The position numbers were made by a program, and so were the translations under genes. Of a stretch of DNA of 64,000 bases, positions 16,286 through 25,463 are shown one piece after another. Below the pieces are notes generated by a model. The model did no database searches, was not told the DNA's origin, and saw only the letters and a list, made by a program, of their open reading frames with translations. Origin of the DNA: Rhodococcus erythropolis NBRC 15567 (GTDB taxonomy: Bacteria > Actinomycetota > Actinomycetes > Mycobacteriales > Mycobacteriaceae); NCBI RefSeq assembly GCF_001552595.1, contig NZ_BCRM01000001.1, positions 992,001 to 1,056,000 of the forward strand, in the 5' to 3' direction. Within the stretch, counting starts at the first letter, position 1; every line of letters begins with the position of its first letter.

Positions 16286-17257
16286 CTACGGCGAGTCGCC
16301 ACGGCCTGATTCGTCCGGCCAGGACAGGGTCCGCCGACTTTCGAACCGTTGCAGCCGGCCGGTCGTGGGATCCTCGAACTCGAGAACCTTCGACAGCAGG
16401 CGCAGCGGGTTCGAATAATCCTCTGCGGCAACGTCGTAGAAGTCGGGATAGAAGTTGTCGCCGTGGATCGGGAGCCCGAGCGAGGTCATGTGCAGGCGAA
16501 GTTGATGGGTCTTGCCGGTATGGGGAATCAACCGGTACCGCGCGAAGCCGTCTCGCGTCTCGATCAGTTCGATCCGCGACTCGCTGTTGGGTTCGCCCTC
16601 GATCTCCGCGGCCTTGAGCACGCCCCTTTCTTTCACGATGCGACTGCGCACGATCGCGGGAGTGCTCACCTGCGCGTCGTAACGCGCGATGGCCTCGTAT
16701 TCCTTGGTGACGCGGCGGTCGGCGAACATGGTCTGATAGCCGCGCCGGGCCGCCTGATGCACGGTGAACAGCAGCAGTCCTGCCGTGACGCGGTCGAGGC
16801 GATGCGCTGGACTCAACTCCGGCAGATCGAGATCCCGACGCAACCGCACCAAGGCCGATTCGGCGATGTATCGCCCGCGGGGCGTGCTCGCGAGAAAGTG
16901 CGGCTTGTCCACGACCAGGATGTTTTCGTCCCGATAGAGGATGTCGATCTCGAACGGCACCCGCGCTTCGACCGGAGCGTCGCGGTACAGGTAGACGAAA
17001 CGCCGGGGGGCGAAACCGCTCGTCTCGGTGATCGCGACGCCCTTCTCGTCGACGACCTCCCCGGCTGCGACTTTCTCCCGTAGGCGGACGGCGTCCTGGG
17101 GAAACCGTTCGAGCAGGTAGTCGAGCGTCGTCGCCCACATGCCGTCGTCTGGCTGACGGATGCGACTCGGGTTCAGGCCGTCGCGGACGGGAAGGGGAGA
17201 TCGTGACACATCTTCAAAGCTAGCCGTCCGGGCGGCATCGAGACCTATTGACGACAT
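16286..17257 (-). CDS. RluA-family pseudouridine synthase
   Basis: 323 residues. The catalytic motif HRLDRVTAGLLLF near residue 153 contains the Asp nucleophile of RNA pseudouridine synthases. Other RluA landmarks are ILYRDENILVVDKPHFLASTP near 106 and TGKTHQLRLHMTSLGLPIHGD near 245. The N-terminal PLPVRDGLNPSRIR is part of the usual actinobacterial form, which supports the ATG at 17257. The target base in rRNA or tRNA is not known. It lies 75 bp upstream of CYTH-CHAD on the same strand. Confidence 0.92.
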   Translation of the reverse strand: MSSIGLDAARTASFEDVSRSPLPVRDGLNPSRIRQPDDGMWATTLDYLLERFPQDAVRLREKVAAGEVVDEKGVAITETSGFAPRRFVYLYRDAPVEARVPFEIDILYRDENILVVDKPHFLASTPRGRYIAESALVRLRRDLDLPELSPAHRLDRVTAGLLLFTVHQAARRGYQTMFADRRVTKEYEAIARYDAQVSTPAIVRSRIVKERGVLKAAEIEGEPNSESRIELIETRDGFARYRLIPHTGKTHQLRLHMTSLGLPIHGDNFYPDFYDVAAEDYSNPLRLLSKVLEFEDPTTGRLQRFESRRTLSWPDESGRGDSP

Positions 17258-17349
17258 ATGGGACGGAAGTTACTATCCGGTAAGTTCGTGACGCCGGTCA
17301 CTGTCGTGGGGGCAGGGCTGGGTCATCACAACAGAAAATTGGGGTTTTC

Positions 17350-19377
17350 GTGAGGACACGACTACTACGTCGAAGGTCGACAACGATTGCGGTGGGGCTG
17401 TGCGTCGTGGGATTGACGGTGCCGAGCGCCGTCGCTTCCGCGGATCCGACGGGAGGGTCGGACGGACAGACCTGGCTCGCGGCCACGGAGACTGCGCCGC
17501 AGTATCCGGGCGTCTCCGTCGAGTGGGACGTACCCATCACGATGAGTGACGGCACGGTTCTGCAGGCAAATGTGTACCGACCGGCGGATGCGTCCGGGCG
17601 CGCTGTGGAATCGAAGGCGCCTTCGGTTCTCAACATAACTCCGTACACGAAACTGCTGGACACGTTGGTGGATTCAGCTCTGTCGATCCCGCAGGTGGGT
17701 GAGACGTTGATGGACGTGGCGAACTCGCTCGACCTCGCGGCGCCGTTCGACGGAGTCTCGGAGTTGACGGGCGTCATAGCCGGCGGAGGCGCCAGGGTTC
17801 TCGGCGTCAACCGTGATCTGGTCCAGAACGGATACACGCAGGTAGTGGTCGACGCTCGTGGAACCGGCTTCTCCCAAGGTAATTGGGACGTGCTCGGCAA
17901 GCGCGAGCAACAGGATTCGGTCGAAGTCATCGATTGGATGAGCAAGCAGGGGTGGTCCGACGGCAAGGTGGGGATGGCCGGAATCTCGTACTCCGCGATC
18001 AACTCCGTACAGGCCGCGAGTAACAATCCGCCTGCGTTGAAGGCAATCTTCCCGGTCGAACCAGGCAACGATCTGCTACGCGACATCGTCGGAACCGGTG
18101 GCGGACTCGGAGTCGGGTTCATGCCGTTGTGGCTGACCGCGGTCAACGGGCTCAAACTCATTCCGAACGTTCAGGACATCCTGCAAGGCAACTTCGATCC
18201 ACTGTGGTTGGCGAGCCGCCTCGAGGATCCCGGCACCCTGATTCCTGAACTGGTACAAGCGATGACGGCCCAGAGAATCGAGGACGTGTCACCGTCGACT
18301 CTGCAAGTCGCACAGGACGGTCAGTTCTATCAGGACCGATCCGCTGACGTCGGCAACATCACTGTTCCGACGATGGTCTACGGCGGTTGGCACGACATCT
18401 TCGCCAACAGCGAGCCGCGGATCTACAACGGAATCGATCTGCCGGCCGGGCAGAAGCAGTTGATCATGGGCAACGGCTATCACGTCACTCCCGGTGGAGG
18501 ATTCGGCAAGGACGGTGCGCCGCCGCGCCTCGACGTACTCGAACGCGCGTGGTTCGACAAGTGGCTCAAGGGCATCGACAACGGAATCGAGCGATACGGT
18601 CCGGTGACGATGTTCCAGCAAGGTGGCGGATGGATCACGGATGATCAGTTCCCGCGAGCGGGCGCGACGTACGAACGTATGTATCTGAACTCCGCGCCCA
18701 GCGGAACTGCCGCACACGCGGCCTACGACGGTTCACTGACCAGTGACCAGCCCAGTGCCGCAGCGCGATTGACAGTCGCACCCGGACTGCGAGGCTTCTG
18801 CTCCGGTGACGGCACTCAGGGCACTGCCGGGATCTCCGTGGTGCTCGGTGCGTCGTGTTCCAAGGATTCCCGATTCCAGGAAGCGGAGGGTCTGACGTTC
18901 ACCGGTGAGGCAGTCGCGGAGCCGACCTCACTCTCGGGCCCGATCAACGTCCACCTCGAGACAGTCCTGGACGCGACGGACGGATTCTGGGCAGCGACGG
19001 TCAACGACGTAGCGCCGGACGGAACATCGACACCGATCACGAACGGCGCTCTGACTGCGTCGCTCCGGGCGGTCGACGATTCCAAGAGCACTCGCTCGGC
19101 CAACGGTGACTACAGTGAACCGCACCACTATCTGACGATCGACACGCGTCAGCCGGTGGTTCCCGGTGAGGTCACCGCCGTCGACATCAACATGCTCCCG
19201 ACGGACGCAGTGCTACAACCCGGTCACCGGCTCCGCGTCGACGTCTACGCTGCCAGCGTGCCGCGATACCTGGCGCTCGGGCCGATGCTTGCCGACAGCC
19301 AACTGAAGCCGCAGCACATCGAATTGGCTGCGGATCGGCCGAGCTTCGTCAACGTTCCGTTCGTCGGGGGTCGCTGA
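17350..19377 (+). CDS. Secreted CocE/NonD-family hydrolase (X-Pro dipeptidyl-peptidase-like)
   Basis: 675 residues. A Sec signal peptide (basic RTRLLRRRS, a hydrophobic core, cleavage near AVASA-DP at about residue 34) directs it outside the membrane. The alpha/beta-hydrolase domain has VVVDARGTGFSQGNW near 165, the nucleophile elbow GMAGISYSA near 207 and YGGWHDIFANS near 340. The C-terminal third is the jelly-roll domain of CocE/XPDP proteins. Ester or acyl-peptide substrates are expected. The start is GTG 17350, divergent from the pseudouridine synthase. Confidence 0.9.
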   Translation: MRTRLLRRRSTTIAVGLCVVGLTVPSAVASADPTGGSDGQTWLAATETAPQYPGVSVEWDVPITMSDGTVLQANVYRPADASGRAVESKAPSVLNITPYTKLLDTLVDSALSIPQVGETLMDVANSLDLAAPFDGVSELTGVIAGGGARVLGVNRDLVQNGYTQVVVDARGTGFSQGNWDVLGKREQQDSVEVIDWMSKQGWSDGKVGMAGISYSAINSVQAASNNPPALKAIFPVEPGNDLLRDIVGTGGGLGVGFMPLWLTAVNGLKLIPNVQDILQGNFDPLWLASRLEDPGTLIPELVQAMTAQRIEDVSPSTLQVAQDGQFYQDRSADVGNITVPTMVYGGWHDIFANSEPRIYNGIDLPAGQKQLIMGNGYHVTPGGGFGKDGAPPRLDVLERAWFDKWLKGIDNGIERYGPVTMFQQGGGWITDDQFPRAGATYERMYLNSAPSGTAAHAAYDGSLTSDQPSAAARLTVAPGLRGFCSGDGTQGTAGISVVLGASCSKDSRFQEAEGLTFTGEAVAEPTSLSGPINVHLETVLDATDGFWAATVNDVAPDGTSTPITNGALTASLRAVDDSKSTRSANGDYSEPHHYLTIDTRQPVVPGEVTAVDINMLPTDAVLQPGHRLRVDVYAASVPRYLALGPMLADSQLKPQHIELAADRPSFVNVPFVGGR

Positions 19378-19439
19378 CCCGGACTGGATCGGCGGCGTGA
19401 GAACCTGCGGGCTCGCGGACGTTCTGCGAAGATCGTCCG

Positions 19440-20684
19440 ATGACAGAATCCCGACTCTCCGCCGCCGTCCACGATCGTCTGGACGGACTTCTGGATCCGG
19501 TGGACGAGCGGCTCGCGGCGCAGTACCCGGGAAACCGTGACGAGATCCAGCCCGTGCACACGATTTACGTCAGTGCCGCGGATGCAACCGTCGACACCCC
19601 TCGTCTCTGGGGTGAGCAGGCGATCGCGCTTCTCGATTCCCATGCGCATGTGTTCGCCGATCTCGACACGGAGAATGCGCTCGCAGATGTGCGAGTTCAA
19701 CTCGGCCGCAAGCCGGTCCAAGACTTTCGGATCGATTTCGAGGACGGGTACGGACGCCGCAGCGACGAAGAAGAAGACGCAGCAGCGACGTCGGCCGGGC
19801 GGACGCTTGCGGCGTTGAGCGCTGATCCTGCCGGGCCGAACTGGGGTGGCATCAGGTTCAAAGGGCTGCCGGCCGGTGAGCGTCGGCGCTCGATCAGGAC
19901 GCTCGAGCTTGTGCTCGACGCGGCCGGCGGAGTGCCGGACGGATTTGTCTTCACCGTTCCCAAACTGCGCGCGGTGGAGCAGGTCACGGCGACGGTGGTG
20001 CTCTGCGAAGAACTGGAGAAGGCGCACGGACTCGAGACCGGGTCGCTTCGGTTCGAGCTGCAGATCGAGAGCCCGCAGGCGGTCATCGCTGCCGACGGAA
20101 CTGTGGCAGTTGCTCAGGCCATCCATCGCGGTGCCGGCCGTCTGACCGGTTTGCATTACGGCACTTACGATTACAGTGCGGCTTGCGGAATTGCATCGCG
20201 TCATCAGTCGCTCGAACATCCGGTGGCAGACCACGCAAAGGCTCTCATGTTGGTTGCTGCCGCGCAGACCGGCGTCTGGGTGTGCGACGGGTCAACTCAG
20301 GTCGCGCCCGTCGGGAGCGCCACGGCGATCCGCGACGCGATCACTCGGCACCACCGCCTCGTCACGCGGTCCCTGGAACGCGGTTACTACCAGGGGTGGG
20401 ACATGCACCCCGGACATCTGGTCACCCGCTGGCTCGCCACGTTCGGCTTCTACCGCAACGCGCTCGGCGCCGCTGCCCCGCGCATCCAGTCGTACCTGGG
20501 GCGCCAAGGTGGCGACGTGATGGACGAACCTGCAACTGCCCAGGCGCTGGCAGCGGTGGTACTGCGTGGGCTCGACGCGGGGGCTTATCCAGAATCCGAA
20601 GTTCTCCGGCTCGCCCCGAGCGCGGACACCAACGCACTCCACCACCTCGTAGGACGCACCACACCGATCACAGGAGAACACTGA
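19440..20684 (+). CDS. DUF6986 protein, HpcH/HpaI-citrate lyase aldolase superfamily
   Basis: 414 residues. The beta-barrel features of malate-synthase and citrate-lyase-beta relatives are visible: DFRIDFEDGYGRRSDEEED near 98 (acidic metal site), RFELQIESPQAVI near 202 with a catalytic-type Glu, and LHYGTYDYSAACGIA near 240. It is first in an operon with allantoicase (3 bp gap) and PuuE. Superfamily members make or break C-C bonds with glyoxylate or acyl-CoA, and glyoxylate is the carbon product of ureide breakdown. A glyoxylate-handling role is inference; the family has no firm assigned reaction that I can name. Confidence 0.82.
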   Translation: MTESRLSAAVHDRLDGLLDPVDERLAAQYPGNRDEIQPVHTIYVSAADATVDTPRLWGEQAIALLDSHAHVFADLDTENALADVRVQLGRKPVQDFRIDFEDGYGRRSDEEEDAAATSAGRTLAALSADPAGPNWGGIRFKGLPAGERRRSIRTLELVLDAAGGVPDGFVFTVPKLRAVEQVTATVVLCEELEKAHGLETGSLRFELQIESPQAVIAADGTVAVAQAIHRGAGRLTGLHYGTYDYSAACGIASRHQSLEHPVADHAKALMLVAAAQTGVWVCDGSTQVAPVGSATAIRDAITRHHRLVTRSLERGYYQGWDMHPGHLVTRWLATFGFYRNALGAAAPRIQSYLGRQGGDVMDEPATAQALAAVVLRGLDAGAYPESEVLRLAPSADTNALHHLVGRTTPITGEH

Positions 20685-20687
20685 CCG

Positions 20688-21674
20688 ATGAGCACCACCG
20701 AATTCACCTTGCTGCCCGACCTGGCACTGCGCACCCTCGGCGGAGCCGTCATCTGGGCGAACGACGAGGCATTCGCCGAGCGCGAGGCCCTGATCCGACC
20801 AGGTAAAGCCGGATACCAGCCGGCGACGTTCGGACACAAGGGGCAGGTGTACGACGGTTGGGAGACGCGTCGTCGCCGTGTGGCAGGTCATGACGAGGCG
20901 ATCGTGCGCCTCGGTGTTCCTGGAGTGGTGCGGGGCGTCGTGGTCGACACCGCGTGGTTCAAGGGCAATTACCCGCCCGAGATCTCGGTGGAAGCAATCT
21001 CCGTCGACGGGTATCCGGATCCCGTCGACCTGGCCGGATCCGGCGAGTGGACAACCATCGTCGAACGCTCGACCGTGCACGGTGACTCGGAGAATCCGTT
21101 CTCGGTGGTTTCGGAGGATCGATGGACGCACGTCAAGCTGACCATTTATCCGGACGGCGGCGTTGCGAGATTCCGTGTTCACGGTGAAGCACGGCCAGAC
21201 CCGCGTTTCCTCGATGCCGGGCCGTTGGACCTTGCAGCACTCGAAAACGGTGGCCGCGTGACCGATTGCTCCAACATGTTCTACAGCTCACCGCAGAACA
21301 TTCTGTTCCCCGGACGCGCTGCTTCGATGGGGGACGGGTGGGAGACCGCCAGGCGCCGCGACGACGGAAACGACTGGGTGCAAGTACAACTCGCGGGTGA
21401 AGGCGTGTTGAGTTTCGTCGAGATCGACACCTCGTACTTCCTCGGAAACAGTCCAGGTGAGGGCGCTCTGACCGGCCGAACTCCGGAAGGGGAGTGGTTC
21501 GAACTGTTGCCGCGTACGACGCTGCGTCCGGACACGCGCCATCGCTTTCCGATCGATTCCGAAGTTCCGGTCACCGATGTTCGTCTGGACATCTTCCCGG
21601 ACGGTGGCCTGGCGCGGCTGAGAGTATTCGGCGTACTCACCGACGCTGCTCGCGCTGTGATCTCCGGGCGCTGA
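20688..21674 (+). CDS. alc: Allantoicase
   Basis: 328 residues with two homologous jelly-roll allantoicase domains (about 15-170 and 185-325). Each has a DGWETxRRR block (VYDGWETRRRR near 48; MGDGWETARRR near 218) and a VDTxxFxGNxP block (VVDTAWFKGNYPPE, EIDTSYFLGNSPGE). The reaction is allantoate to ureidoglycolate plus urea. ATG 20688 lies 3 nt after the DUF6986 stop, so they are probably co-translated. Confidence 0.95.
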   Translation: MSTTEFTLLPDLALRTLGGAVIWANDEAFAEREALIRPGKAGYQPATFGHKGQVYDGWETRRRRVAGHDEAIVRLGVPGVVRGVVVDTAWFKGNYPPEISVEAISVDGYPDPVDLAGSGEWTTIVERSTVHGDSENPFSVVSEDRWTHVKLTIYPDGGVARFRVHGEARPDPRFLDAGPLDLAALENGGRVTDCSNMFYSSPQNILFPGRAASMGDGWETARRRDDGNDWVQVQLAGEGVLSFVEIDTSYFLGNSPGEGALTGRTPEGEWFELLPRTTLRPDTRHRFPIDSEVPVTDVRLDIFPDGGLARLRVFGVLTDAARAVISGR

Positions 21675-21690
21675 CGGTAAAGTTGTTGCC

Positions 21691-22620
21691 ATGAGCGACT
21701 ATCCGCGCGACGACTATCCCCGGGACATGGTGGGGTATGGCCCTCATCCGCCGCATCCGCACTGGCCCGGCGACGCGCGGATAGCGGTTCAGTTCGTACT
21801 CAACTACGAAGAGGGAGCCGAGAACAACGTCCTCGACGGGGACGCGGCTTCGGAGACTTTTCTGTCGGAAATGACTCCGGCGGAGGCATTTCCGAATCGA
21901 CACATGAGCATGGAATCGCTGTACGAGTACGGCTCCCGGGCCGGGTTGTGGCGTGTCCTGCAGACCTTCGAGCGGCGAAACCTGCCTCTCACGGTCTTTG
22001 CGGTGGCGCGGGCAATGCAGCGTAACCCGGAAGCAGTCAGTGCTTTTCAGGAGTTGGGTCACGAGATCGCGTGTCACGGATTACGTTGGAAGTCTTACCA
22101 ATCCGTGGACATCGAGCGTGAACGCGCCGACATGGCCGAGGCAGTCCAGATTCTGCAAGATCTGACGGGTTCGGCGCCTCTCGGTTGGTATACCGGACGC
22201 GATTCACCGAACACCCGCGAATTGGTGGTCGAGCACGGCGGCTTCGTCTACGACTCCGATTCGTACGCCGACGATCTGCCGTACTGGGTAGACGTTCCGC
22301 GTGGCACAGAGTCGGTGAAGCATCTCGTCGTTCCGTACACGCTCGATACCAACGACATGCGTTTCGCCTCTCCAGCAGGATTTCCCAGCGGCGATCAGTT
22401 CTTTGCGCACCTACGTGACGCCTTCGACGTGCTGTATGCGGAGGGAACGGCCGGATCACCGAAGATGCTCTCCGTCGGGTTGCACTGCCGCATAGTCGGA
22501 CGCCCTGCCCGAGCTGCCGCCCTCGAGCGTTTCCTGGACCATGTGCAGTCACACGAAAAGGTCTGGATCACGCGGCGAATCGACATCGCCGAGCACTGGA
22601 AGACCATTCACCCCGCGTAA
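21691..22620 (+). CDS. puuE: PuuE-type allantoinase (polysaccharide-deacetylase fold)
   Basis: 309 residues of the NodB-like fold but of the allantoinase subgroup: RIAVQFVLNYEEGAENN near 30, FPNRHMSMESLYEYGSRAG near 68, FAVARAMQRNP near 109 and GHEIACHGLRWKSY near 128. It opens the allantoin ring to allantoate, the substrate of the gene just upstream. It starts at ATG 21691, 16 bp after alc. The pathway order is PuuE, then Alc, then ureidoglycolate cleavage, for which no classical lyase gene is present here. Confidence 0.93.
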   Translation: MSDYPRDDYPRDMVGYGPHPPHPHWPGDARIAVQFVLNYEEGAENNVLDGDAASETFLSEMTPAEAFPNRHMSMESLYEYGSRAGLWRVLQTFERRNLPLTVFAVARAMQRNPEAVSAFQELGHEIACHGLRWKSYQSVDIERERADMAEAVQILQDLTGSAPLGWYTGRDSPNTRELVVEHGGFVYDSDSYADDLPYWVDVPRGTESVKHLVVPYTLDTNDMRFASPAGFPSGDQFFAHLRDAFDVLYAEGTAGSPKMLSVGLHCRIVGRPARAAALERFLDHVQSHEKVWITRRIDIAEHWKTIHPA

Positions 22621-22627
22621 TGCGGGG

Positions 22628-23380
22628 CTATTTGCGCGCCTCGATCAGAAATCGACTCGAGTACGCGACAAAAGATCCGTCTCGACGGATCTGCTGATCG
22701 AGTTCCCGGAGCCGGTCCAGATACTGCGCGACGGTGAATCCCGGAACCATCCAGATCACCTTGCGTAAGAAGTAGACAACGGCGCCGATATCGAAGAATT
22801 CCATGCGAAGACGCTCGAAACGAAGGTCGACGACGGTGAGCCCGGCCGAAATCGCGTCGGCGCTTTCGTCCTCGTAGTGCCGTCCGCGACGAGCCTGCGG
22901 CTGAGGACCGAGGAAGAACTCGACGAGTTCGAACACGCTGGCGTGACCGACATGTTGAGCGAAGTACGTTCCTCCCGGTTCGAGTACCCGAGCGATCTCG
23001 GCCCACCACACCGTCGCAGGGTGTCGACTGGTCACCAGATCGAAAGCCGAATCGGCAAACGGTAGCGGTGGCTCGTCCGGATCCGCGACCACCACCACAC
23101 CTCGGGGACGCAGAAGCGCGGTGGCCTTGGTTACGTTCGGTGGCCAGGATTCGGTTGCCGCCATCACCGGCGGGAGTGTCGGTGCAGCGGCGAGGACTTC
23201 GCCGCCGCCGGTCTGGATGTCCAGCGCAGCGCCGGCTCCACCGAGACGTTCACCCATCAACCTCTGATACCCCCACGACGGACGCTGCTCCGTGGCGCGC
23301 CCGTCGAGCCACGAGAAGTCCCACCCGTCGACGGAGGCGGATTCGGCTTCGGCGACAAGTTCCTCGAAACTTCGTGACAT
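22628..23380 (-). CDS. Class I SAM-dependent methyltransferase
   Basis: 250 residues from ATG 23380, chosen because GAAGGCGAG precedes it; an in-frame ATG at 23416 lacks a site. Motif I is degenerate (ALDIQTGGGEVLAAA near 53), but VVVVADPDEPPLPFADSAFDLVTSRH near 95-120 and ARVLEPGGTYFAQHVG near 133 are typical of methyltransferase fold proteins. The substrate is not known. It lies 82 bp downstream of the MCE gene and on the same strand, and is convergent with puuE, 7 bp apart. Confidence 0.85.
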   Translation of the reverse strand: MSRSFEELVAEAESASVDGWDFSWLDGRATEQRPSWGYQRLMGERLGGAGAALDIQTGGGEVLAAAPTLPPVMAATESWPPNVTKATALLRPRGVVVVADPDEPPLPFADSAFDLVTSRHPATVWWAEIARVLEPGGTYFAQHVGHASVFELVEFFLGPQPQARRGRHYEDESADAISAGLTVVDLRFERLRMEFFDIGAVVYFLRKVIWMVPGFTVAQYLDRLRELDQQIRRDGSFVAYSSRFLIEARK

Positions 23381-23462
23381 GCTCTGTGACTCGCCTTCAG
23401 GCGTTCCTTGCGACATCACATCATCATCGTCGCGGAGCGTCGACGGTGCCAGTTGTTTACGG

Positions 23463-24713
23463 CTACTTCGGGGTCGCACCGAGCATCGGTGCGAGTTGAG
23501 TGGCAATCGGGTTCAGGTTCAGCTTGTCCGGGTCCACCTTGGGCTTGCTGTCCCACGGTTGCGAGGTGTTCGGGTCGGCGAACGCGATGCGGTTGGCGCT
23601 CCGAACTCCCGTTTCGCTGCCCTGAGGTGCCTGGCAGTTGGCGGCAGTGTTCAACGGGAAGTTCTGCGTCGTGTCGTCGAAGTTCGGGTCTTTGCGCTTC
23701 ATCTCGTCGAGGATCGCCATGGTCCCTTCGTAACCGACGGTGCACGAGAGCGGGTTGTTGGTCTCGAGTACCAAGCCCAGATGTACCGTGCCGTCTCCCG
23801 GTGCAACGGTGGGCGCCGCCCCGGCGAGGGCAGGCAGGAAGAGCAGGAAGGGCTGCAGCGAGGGCAGTGTCGGGGCGGCTGCCGCTGCAACGGCGGAGAG
23901 GTTGGAGAGGTTGGTCGTGAGCGCGGGGCCGGCTTCGGTGACGAGAGAGCCGACTTGTTCGCTGGCCGGTATGCCGTTGTCGATCACGCGTCGGATGTCG
24001 GGGTCGCTGGTGCGCAATTGCGCAGTCAGTGCGTCGAGGTCGGTGCTGAACTGCTTGATCGCCGACGATTGATCGGACTGGGTCGTGAGTACCGTCTGGC
24101 TGTCGCGGATCAGTCCGAGGGTCTGGGGAAGGGTGTCGAGGCCCGACTGGGAAATCCCCGACAGCGAGTCGGCAAGGACTTGCAGATCTTCGCCCTTGCC
24201 GTTGAATGCCGCGCCGAGTTCCTTCGCGACGGTGTGGAGTGCGTCGACCGGAACGGAGTGCACCAGACCGTTGGCGCTGGTCAAGACGTTCTCGATGGGA
24301 ATCGGCGTGGTGGTGTCGCCCACGGCGATCACCGAGCCGTCTTCGAGGAACGGGCCCTGGTCGGTATCGGGCTGAAGGTCGACGTACTGTTCACCGATGG
24401 CTGAGCGATTGGCCACCACGGCTCGCGCGGATGCGGGAATCTGTGGAGCATTGCTGTCGATCAACAGGTCGACTTCGATTCCGTCGGACGTGAGCGACAT
24501 GTCGCCGACGCGTCCGACGGGTACACCGCGATAGGTCACTTCGGCGTTGGTGAAGATGCCACCGGACGTCGCCAGTTCGGTTTTGACCGTGTATTGGCCG
24601 AATCCCAGAAGATTGTCCAGCCGTACGTATTTCGCTCCGACATAGATCAAACCCAGGAGTGCAACCACGACGAGGGCGACCAGCTGCCACTTGGCGAGCT
24701 TCGACATCACCAT
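23463..24713 (-). CDS. Orphan MCE (mammalian cell entry) protein, MceF-like
   Basis: 416 residues from ATG 24713; longer versions of the frame reach 24815 but are poorly supported, and ATG 24707 is also possible. One transmembrane helix at about 8-28 (QLVALVVVALLGLIYVG) anchors it. The MlaD/MCE domain follows (GGIFTNAEVTYRGVPVGRVGDM near 48), then a helical region and a Pro/Asn-rich tail. MCE proteins form periplasmic lipid-transport conduits, normally six per operon with YrbE permeases. Here it stands alone, so it may be a specialised or remnant subunit. Confidence 0.88.
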   Translation of the reverse strand: MVMSKLAKWQLVALVVVALLGLIYVGAKYVRLDNLLGFGQYTVKTELATSGGIFTNAEVTYRGVPVGRVGDMSLTSDGIEVDLLIDSNAPQIPASARAVVANRSAIGEQYVDLQPDTDQGPFLEDGSVIAVGDTTTPIPIENVLTSANGLVHSVPVDALHTVAKELGAAFNGKGEDLQVLADSLSGISQSGLDTLPQTLGLIRDSQTVLTTQSDQSSAIKQFSTDLDALTAQLRTSDPDIRRVIDNGIPASEQVGSLVTEAGPALTTNLSNLSAVAAAAAPTLPSLQPFLLFLPALAGAAPTVAPGDGTVHLGLVLETNNPLSCTVGYEGTMAILDEMKRKDPNFDDTTQNFPLNTAANCQAPQGSETGVRSANRIAFADPNTSQPWDSKPKVDPDKLNLNPIATQLAPMLGATPK

Positions 24714-24986
24714 GTGGGGACGGCCCTGAACTGATGCGGTGTGTTCATGGTTCGACTCCCGAATGACTAGCCGGGTACGGCTGGTGTTGAGCGAATTGTG
24801 TTCACCCGCGAGCATTCTCGGGCGAACCGGAAACTTCCGGCAATTCGTTGTTGGCGATAACTATAAACAAGTCGTCACAGATAGAAAGTCGGCGCTGAGA
24901 TTTCCGCAGGTCGTCGAAACGTAAGTGGCACAGCTCACTTCAAATGCGTCGATGTGACGTACGTAGCTTTGCGTCCGAATCGGGCT

Positions 24987-25010
24987 TGACTTCGCCAAAC
25001 ATATCCATAA
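24987..25010 (+). promoter_or_regulatory. ArsR promoter region with operator-like repeat, copy 1
   Basis: The 340-bp gap between the divergent MCE and ArsR genes contains TTGACT (24987-24992), a possible -35 box, directly followed by CAAACATATCCATA (24997-25010). Almost the same 14-mer recurs before the MFS gene at 25401-25414. The pair suggests one repressor acting on both. I see nothing else definite in 24714-24986. Confidence 0.45.
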
Positions 25011-25052
25011 AAGTAGATGCGTTCCGGTTGGCGAGGAGAAGGGGTGCGGTCC

Positions 25053-25364
25053 ATGGATGCTTTGGCGATCTTCAAGGCGCTGTCCAACGCGACTCGTCTG
25101 CAGATCTTGGAGTGGCTCGCGCATCCGGCGAAGTATTTCGACGAGGACTCGTACACGCAACAGGATCTCGGGTTTCACATCGGAGTCTGTGTCGGTGACA
25201 TTCAGGGGCGATCGGGACTTGCCCAGTCGGTGATCTCGGGGTACCTGCAGGGCATGAAAGATGTGGGTCTGCTCGAGTCCGAGCGCATCGGGAAGTGGAC
25301 GTACTACCGACGAAACGAAACCGTGATCGGCGAGTTCAGGGAATTCGTTCGCGAAAAGCTGTAG
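25053..25364 (+). CDS. ArsR-family winged-helix regulator
   Basis: 103 residues. The start ATG 25053 is preferred over ATG 25017 because GGAGAAGGGG precedes it and homologues begin at DALAIFKALSNATRLQILEWL. The winged helix follows (SVISGYLQGMKDVGLLESERIG, then wing KWTYYRRN). An insertion with one Cys (HIGVCVGD) lies near residue 45; the classical metal-binding CxC is absent. It lies 99 bp upstream of an MFS gene and shares an operator-like repeat with it, so it probably represses itself and the pump. Confidence 0.85.
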   Translation: MDALAIFKALSNATRLQILEWLAHPAKYFDEDSYTQQDLGFHIGVCVGDIQGRSGLAQSVISGYLQGMKDVGLLESERIGKWTYYRRNETVIGEFREFVREKL

Positions 25365-25400
25365 CGGTCGGATTGCCCTCGTCGGCCGGTTTTGCTCAAT

Positions 25401-25425
25401 CAAACATATCTATATATCTAGATAT
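25401..25425 (+). promoter_or_regulatory. Operator-like repeat, copy 2, before the MFS gene
   Basis: CAAACATATCTATA (25401-25414) matches copy 1 upstream of the ArsR gene at 13 of 14 positions. It runs into a perfect 12-bp palindrome ATATCTAGATAT (25414-25425). The stretch is strikingly AT-rich for this genome and lies about 40 bp before the MFS start. Confidence 0.5.
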
Positions 25426-25463
25426 CTATCTGTCTTGTGTGGCGTAGTAGTAAGGAGTGTGTC

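Noticed and set aside
16005-17138. 377-residue minus-strand frame overlapping CYTH-CHAD and the pseudouridine synthase
   Set aside because: Arg/Pro/Gly-rich out-of-frame reading of two clear genes.
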